Shown in pieces: positions 59,647 to 64,000 of a stretch of DNA of 64,000 nucleotides. The DNA lies in assembly GCF_019145475.1 (NCBI RefSeq), contig NZ_JAHTKI010000002.1, forward strand, positions 310,001-374,000, read 5' to 3'. The translations under genes and the position numbers were made by a program. The notes beneath the pieces were generated by a model. The model was not told the DNA's origin. It was given only the letters and a program-made list of their open reading frames with translations, and made no database searches. Source of the stretch: Pseudomonas botevensis. GTDB taxonomy: Bacteria > Pseudomonadota > Gammaproteobacteria > Pseudomonadales > Pseudomonadaceae. The number at the start of each line of letters is the position of its first letter. Position 1 is the first letter of the stretch.

Positions 59647-60108
59647 TTGCATCAACGCCTGCAACGACCAAAGCACCGGACTGCGTTTTTTGCCGATACC
59701 ACAGCACTGATCCTGTTTTTCACCACCACCGGGATTATCAATGAACGCTTCATTGCCGGCATGGATTGGAATCAGGTTCTGTACGCACGTCTACTGGGCG
59801 CGGCGTTGATGATCCCCGTCGCCAGGCCTTATGGTGTCTGGCGCGATTGGGTGATGACACGGGCCAATCAGAGCAGGGTGTCCAGAGTGTTTTGGGACAG
59901 CATTGCGCTGGTCAGCTTTCAGGTGCCCATCTATGCAGCGATCATTGCTTTCAGTGGTGCATCGGGCGGTGACCTGGTACGCGGTACTCTTGGGGCGGCT
60001 TTGATGATGCTGTTTTTGGGGCGACCTTATGGTGCGTTTCTGAACGGAGTGAGAAAGTTGTTCGGGTTGCCTCCGGGCGGTGACAAGCCAATGTCGTTGA
60101 ATAGCTGA
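59647..60108 (+). CDS. alaE: L-alanine exporter AlaE
   Basis: This protein of about 153 residues has four membrane helices and the family pattern FFADTTAL, then YARLLGAALMIPVARPYGVWRDW and SFQVPIYAAI, matching E. coli AlaE in length and order. The conserved part begins just after TTG at 59647, which has GGAG 7 bases upstream; the longer frame from 59542 adds Arg-rich non-conserved sequence. It exports L-alanine to prevent toxic build-up. Confidence 0.82.
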   Translation: MHQRLQRPKHRTAFFADTTALILFFTTTGIINERFIAGMDWNQVLYARLLGAALMIPVARPYGVWRDWVMTRANQSRVSRVFWDSIALVSFQVPIYAAIIAFSGASGGDLVRGTLGAALMMLFLGRPYGAFLNGVRKLFGLPPGGDKPMSLNS

Positions 60109-60552
60109 ATGAACGTTATCGGCGAAAGAATATTGGGATAATCAAAGCCGGTAACTGTTAGGGGATCTAATTGATCCCCGCTTCATAATCGTTCAATTGG
60201 GACAATCGCCCCGTCTGAGGATTGCGAACTCGCAGATACACTGGAGCGCACGCCTCACTCACAGCCTATTTCATGGCCCGATCTGCGACAGCGCAGTCAT
60301 CTGCTACTCCGGCATTCCATGATATGCAGGGAAGTCTGCACGTTCGAGGTGATTGTCGCGTATGGTAGCCCCTGGATCAGACTTTGTACGCTTGTGCAGC
60401 ATTGCGTCCGAAAACTCAAGCAACCTGATTTTGCGGACGACGCTGCATGCTCAACAAAGCACTCAACCCACTTCACACCTTGACTATTCTCACTGTTAGC
60501 TTCGGCGGAGAGTCACTGTTCGAGACAACGCTGGACGACATCGGGATAGGTC
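60109..60552. other. Gene-free stretch between alaE and the RsbQ-like gene
   Basis: This region of about 440 bases has a hairpin near its start (60161-60179) and no convincing gene. A 31-codon frame (60273-60368) lacks a ribosome site and is not called. TTGACT at 60480 could be a -35 element, but I see no good -10 at the right distance. It probably holds the promoter of the RsbQ/PAS-kinase pair. Confidence 0.4.
60161..60179 (+). terminator. Hairpin after alaE
   Basis: GGGGATC (60161-60167) pairs with GATCCCC (60173-60179) across a 5-base loop. No T-run follows, so it is a weak terminator candidate. Confidence 0.45.
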
Positions 60553-61365
60553 ATGAACCTGCAAAAACGTAACAATGTGCATATTGCCGGAGACGGCAGC
60601 GCAACCTTGATCCTGTCCCACGGCTTCGGCTGTGATCAATCGATGTGGAAGCTGTTGCTGCCACATTTCATCAAGCGTTTTCGCGTTATCACCTATGACC
60701 TGGTCGGCGCGGGGCAATCAGACCTCAGCGCTTATGATCGCGAAAAGTACGCTTCATTGTGGGGTTACGCTTCGGATCTCAACGAAATCATCGACGAGTA
60801 CGCGACCGGACCAGTGGTCGTGGTGGCGCACTCGGTGAGCGCAATGATCGCAGCCCTGGCACAGGTTCAGCGACCAGGACGGATCGCTGGCCTGGCCATG
60901 ATTGGCGGTTCGCCTTGCTACATCGACTCCGGCACGTACACCGGGGGCTTTTCTCTGGATGAAGTCTACGAATTGCTCGCCACCATCGATGAGAACTACC
61001 TCGGTTGGTCCAGCACCATGGCGCCTGTGCTGATGGGCGCACCGGAACAGCCGGCGCTCGCAGAAGAATTGCACGGCAGCTTTTGCCGTACCGATGCGCA
61101 GATCGCCAGACATTTCGCTCGCGTTATCTATCTATCCGATCACCGGCAGGACCTCGCCGGGCTGCCGATACCGACCTTGATTCTGCAATGCACCGGCGAC
61201 CCGGTGGTGCCGGTTGACGTCGGAGAGTATCTGCACAGTGTTCTACCTGACAGCCAGCTGACCCTCATTGACAACATGGGCCACTATCCGCAGTTGAGTG
61301 CTCCGAGTGCTTGCTCTGCGGCCATCGATGCATTTCTCACACAATATGGTCTTGTTCATGGATGA
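60553..61365 (+). CDS. RsbQ-like alpha/beta hydrolase
   Basis: This 270-residue hydrolase is of the RsbQ/KAI2/DAD2 type. The nucleophile is S94 in AHSVSAMIA, and the other triad residues are D216 in TGDPVVP and H244 in MGHYPQLSAP. It starts NNVHIAGDG and LSHGFGCDQSMW, as RsbQ does. In Bacillus RsbQ enables the PAS phosphatase RsbP to sense energy stress; plant relatives perceive karrikins and strigolactones. Here it overlaps a PAS histidine kinase gene, implying a signalling pair. It lacks the glycine usual before HSVS. Confidence 0.88.
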   Translation: MNLQKRNNVHIAGDGSATLILSHGFGCDQSMWKLLLPHFIKRFRVITYDLVGAGQSDLSAYDREKYASLWGYASDLNEIIDEYATGPVVVVAHSVSAMIAALAQVQRPGRIAGLAMIGGSPCYIDSGTYTGGFSLDEVYELLATIDENYLGWSSTMAPVLMGAPEQPALAEELHGSFCRTDAQIARHFARVIYLSDHRQDLAGLPIPTLILQCTGDPVVPVDVGEYLHSVLPDSQLTLIDNMGHYPQLSAPSACSAAIDAFLTQYGLVHG

Positions 61366-62542
61366 CACAGCCCAGCTGTTCACAGAATCGTTTTTCGAGA
61401 ACGCCCCCTGCGGACTGATCGTTATGGCCGTGGATGGCACCCTGCTGCGTTGCAATCAGACGTTCAGTGATTGGTTGGGCTACGACAAAACATCCTTGCA
61501 GGAGCGCAGTTTCGATCAGTTGCTGACGGTCAGCGGGCGAACGTTTCAGCTCACCCACTGGGGGCCATTGATGAACAAGCAGGGCTCTGTGGCGGAGGTG
61601 AAGCTTGATCTGCGGCATAGCGACGGATCTGTGCGTTCCATGCTGCTCAACGGTGTCCGGCGTGTAACGAGTGATGGAGTACGTTTTCATCTGGCGCTGT
61701 TTGCCACGACGGAGCGTGACCGTAGCGAGCGGGCGGTTTTTCTGGCGATGCAGCAAGCCGAAAAGCTGCTGGCGGAGAAAATCAGCGCTGAGGCCGCATT
61801 GCACCGCGCTCAAGCCGAGCTCGCCAAGGCCTATGAAGAGGCTCAGCATCGCGCACTCTTCGCTGAGCAGATGGTCGCTGTCGTCAGCCATGACCTGAAA
61901 AATCCGATGACCGCCATCAAAATGGCTAGCCAGTTGCTCGAGCAGGAAGCACAAAGCGACAGGGCGCACCGTTTGCTGGCCAGCATCGGCGACTCGACTG
62001 ACCGGGCACAGCGCATGATCATTGACCTGCTGGATTTCGCCTCGGTCAGGATGGGGCAAGGCATCAGCATCCGTCGCCGGGAGGTCGACCTCCTCAAGGT
62101 GGTGGACGAGAGCGTGAGTGAACTCAGGGTTGTATTCGCCAAGGCAAATATCCGTCACTACTCGCGGGGGCGTGGCACCTTCGGCGTGGACCCGGACAGA
62201 TTGCAGCAGATTATCGGTAACCTCGTCGCGAACAGCGTGGCCTATGGCGACCTGCGGTTCCCGATCACACTGACCACTGACTTGTCGCAGGAAAACGTCA
62301 CTCTGAGCGTTCACAATCATGGGCCGGCCATCGATCAGGCATTGGTGCCGGCCTTGTTCGAACCCATGACAAGGGGGACCGAACATCAGGATTCAATACG
62401 CTCGGTGGGGCTCGGGTTATTCATCGTCAGGCAGATTACCCAAGCGCACGGCGGCACGATTGCCATGACCTCGAACGCGGCCAATGGCACCACGTTCACC
62501 ATTCGGTTGCCCGTGGAGTTGCCGGAGCAGGTCGGCAGTTAA
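61358..62542 (+). CDS. PAS histidine kinase coupled to the RsbQ-like hydrolase
   Basis: This soluble kinase of 394 residues has an N-terminal PAS domain (about 1-115, NAPCGLIVMAVDGTLLRCNQ), a coiled coil (about 125-165), the HisKA domain with H178 in VSHDLKNPMTAIK, and an ATPase with GLGLFIV. No membrane segment is seen. The ATG at 61358 lies inside the end of the hydrolase gene (8-base overlap). No receiver gene is adjacent. It is the likely partner that reads the hydrolase product or state. Confidence 0.87.
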   Translation: MDDTAQLFTESFFENAPCGLIVMAVDGTLLRCNQTFSDWLGYDKTSLQERSFDQLLTVSGRTFQLTHWGPLMNKQGSVAEVKLDLRHSDGSVRSMLLNGVRRVTSDGVRFHLALFATTERDRSERAVFLAMQQAEKLLAEKISAEAALHRAQAELAKAYEEAQHRALFAEQMVAVVSHDLKNPMTAIKMASQLLEQEAQSDRAHRLLASIGDSTDRAQRMIIDLLDFASVRMGQGISIRRREVDLLKVVDESVSELRVVFAKANIRHYSRGRGTFGVDPDRLQQIIGNLVANSVAYGDLRFPITLTTDLSQENVTLSVHNHGPAIDQALVPALFEPMTRGTEHQDSIRSVGLGLFIVRQITQAHGGTIAMTSNAANGTTFTIRLPVELPEQVGS

Positions 62543-62593
62543 TCCAGGTTGCTGCACCCGGCCACGGAGCTACTCGTACGACAGGACGTCAGC

Positions 62594-63667
62594 ATGAGAA
62601 GTCATCGAGACAAACGAATCGTCATTGTGGGGGCGGGCATCGTTGGTGCCTCCCTGGCCTATCACCTGTCTGCCAAAAAGGCGCATGTCACGCTTGTGGA
62701 TGCCGGGGAAATAGCTTCAGGCGTGACCGCAACCTCGTTCGCCTGGATCACGGCCGCACATTGCGGATCTGATCCCATCTCACAACTGCGTGGCGCGGCG
62801 ATCGAGGAGTACCGACGACTTGAGGCGCAGGTGCCAGGTCTCGACATCCGTTGGACCGGAGCGTTGTCTTACGGTGCGGATGCCCATCAGACACCGCCGC
62901 CCGATGGGGTGCTGTCGGCGAACCTGGTATCGCGCGCTCGAATACTCGAACTGGAACCCCATCTCAAACGTCCACCACGGCAGGCTATGTTTGCAGCGCA
63001 AGAAGGCGCGCTGGACGCAGTGGCCGCGACTTACGCATTGGTTGGCGGCGCTCGCCAGAACGGGGCGAAGATTCTCACGCACACGCCCGTTGACGGCTTC
63101 ATCAGTAAGGGTAACCAAGTGATCGGCGTTGAAACTGCGTCAGGCGTGATTGATGCCGATGTTGTCGTAATGGCGGCTGGTACGGGAATCAAAATGCTGA
63201 CTGAACAACTTCAAACGCCTGTTCCTGTAACGGCATCGCCGGCGATTTTCATCCGCTACAAGGCCCGGCCCAATCTGGTGCGCACTCTCATTTCCAGCCC
63301 TGAGATGGAAGTCCGGCAATGTGCGGACGGTACGTTGCTGGCCGCCGAAGATTATCTGGACAACACCCCGGAAAACCGGCCGCAAGCCATCGCTTTACGT
63401 ACCGCCAGGGCCATTCAGAATGAGCTCGACGGCGTCGTTGCGATTGAAGCGGAAGTGGCCTGCGTCGGCCTCAGACCAATGCCTGAAGACGGTATTCCCA
63501 TCATCGGCTATCTGCCGCAAATCAACGGTGTCTACATTTGCGCCATGCACCCGGGAGTGACCCTGGCAGCGGTGGTGGGCCGGCGCGTCAGCGAAGAGAT
63601 AGTCGACCTGAAGGTCGCGCCTGCTCTGGCTGCGTGCCGGCCGGATCGGTTCTTCCAGGCTGATTGA
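62594..63667 (+). CDS. FAD-dependent amino acid oxidase-like protein (DAO family)
   Basis: This 357-residue flavoprotein has the FAD motif IVIVGAGIVGASLAYHL near residue 10. The C-terminal FAD contact is in GLRPMPEDGIPIIGYLP, then MHPGVTLAAVVGR. It resembles D-amino acid and glycine oxidases. I chose the start at 62594 because AGGA lies 7 bases upstream. It lies 51 bases after the PAS kinase gene on the same strand, so it may be part of that operon. The substrate is unknown. Confidence 0.82.
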   Translation: MRSHRDKRIVIVGAGIVGASLAYHLSAKKAHVTLVDAGEIASGVTATSFAWITAAHCGSDPISQLRGAAIEEYRRLEAQVPGLDIRWTGALSYGADAHQTPPPDGVLSANLVSRARILELEPHLKRPPRQAMFAAQEGALDAVAATYALVGGARQNGAKILTHTPVDGFISKGNQVIGVETASGVIDADVVVMAAGTGIKMLTEQLQTPVPVTASPAIFIRYKARPNLVRTLISSPEMEVRQCADGTLLAAEDYLDNTPENRPQAIALRTARAIQNELDGVVAIEAEVACVGLRPMPEDGIPIIGYLPQINGVYICAMHPGVTLAAVVGRRVSEEIVDLKVAPALAACRPDRFFQAD

Positions 63668-63707
63668 CCGACTCGACCACACCGTAACCTCTTACCGCTC
63701 AAATAGA

Positions 63708-63732
63708 CGAAGCCCGCACGAGGCGGGCTTCG
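63708..63732. terminator. Hairpin between convergent genes
   Basis: CGAAGCCCGC (63708-63717) and GCGGGCTTCG (63723-63732) form a perfect 10 bp stem with a 5-base loop. It lies between the flavoprotein and the TonB receptor ends. Without a T-run on either strand it may act through stem strength or Rho. Confidence 0.7.
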
Positions 63733-63783
63733 GTAGTGCGTTCAGGCGTCTGGCTCACCTTGGGGAGGTAACACGACCAGACA

Positions 63784-64000
63784 TCAGAACGCAGTACTTA
63801 GGGTCAACGACAGATTGCGCGGATCGCCATAAATGGCGCCGGCATAGAAGCCGTATCGGGTGTAGTAGGTTTTGTCGAAAAGGTTGTTGGCATTCAGGGT
63901 GAGCGAGGTGTCATCGGTAATGTCGTATTTGGCCATCGCGTTCCAGATCGCATAGCCAGACCAGTTGACGTCGGTCGGGCCACGGCTGACGCCGTTGGTT
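63784..64000 (-). CDS. TonB-dependent siderophore receptor, C-terminal fragment
   Basis: The last 71 residues are present; the gene continues past the window. The protein ends YGDPRNLSLTLSTAF, and NANNLFDKTYYTRYGFYAGA precedes it. This is the last strands of a FhuE/FpvA/FoxA-type 22-strand barrel with the C-terminal phenylalanine needed for outer-membrane assembly. The transported siderophore cannot be told from this part. Confidence 0.9.
   Translation of the reverse strand, partial: TNGVSRGPTDVNWSGYAIWNAMAKYDITDDTSLTLNANNLFDKTYYTRYGFYAGAIYGDPRNLSLTLSTAF

Noticed and set aside
60273..60368. Possible 31-codon gene before the RsbQ-like gene
   Set aside because: No ribosome site, no recognisable motif and it is within chance expectation.

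Overview
The window looks like chromosome from a Pseudomonas of the fluorescens group. It is GC-rich with dense operons. It carries gcd beside an OprB porin, mexCD-oprJ with NfxB-type regulators, an arn operon plus a second arnT, and REP sequences of the GTGGGAGC...GCTCCCAC kind common in that group. I saw no rRNA, tRNA, CRISPR array, prophage or insertion sequence. Functions come from reading the proteins; no database search was run.

Layout. 1-356: a truncated toxin-antitoxin pair. 507-10908 (minus): a complete lipid A aminoarabinose operon, arnB-C-A-D-T-E-F-ugd, plus a ninth gene for a GT-C type glycosyltransferase; every junction is an overlapping stop/start. 11291-12229: a solitary tyrosine recombinase. 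12230-15888 (minus): a ferric iron ABC importer, fbpABC, with a good Fur box. 16113-20301 (minus): a second arnT, another GT-C transferase and an Ais/PmrG-like phosphatase, then an orphan sensor kinase (20585-21901). 21859-32112 (minus): a pqi (MCE lipid transport) system that appears split, with pqiB-pqiC on one side and pqiA-pqiA-pqiB on the other. Between them lie a polyamine module (binding protein, gamma-glutamylpolyamine oxidase, glutamate-polyamine ligase, AraC regulator), a REPIN and a REP.

32241-43909: an orphan pilin-like protein, then multidrug efflux: mexCD-oprJ flanked by two NfxB paralogues, then hxlR-emrA-emrB and a TetR regulator. 43991-48552: a NarL-type two-component system with a Cache sensor kinase, divergent from cstA-ybdD, with three TACGTA elements between them. 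48629-52426 (minus): glucose dehydrogenase gcd and porin oprB, behind a promoter with a palindrome between -35 and -10. 52693-59487: a LysR gene divergent from pxpA-BCCP-biotin carboxylase-pxpB-pxpC and an NCS1 permease. 59647-64000: alaE, an RsbQ-like hydrolase translationally coupled to a PAS histidine kinase, an amino acid oxidase-like flavoprotein, and the 3' end of a TonB-dependent siderophore receptor.

The genes fit an envelope-defence and nutrient-acquisition region: lipid A modification, outer-membrane lipid traffic, two efflux systems, iron uptake, periplasmic glucose oxidation, and polyamine, 5-oxoproline and pyruvate-type substrate use. The most promising less-described items are the RsbQ/PAS-kinase pair, the 5-oxoprolinase operon with its own biotin carboxylase and carrier, the split pqi locus with duplicated pqiB, and mexCD-oprJ with two nfxB genes.
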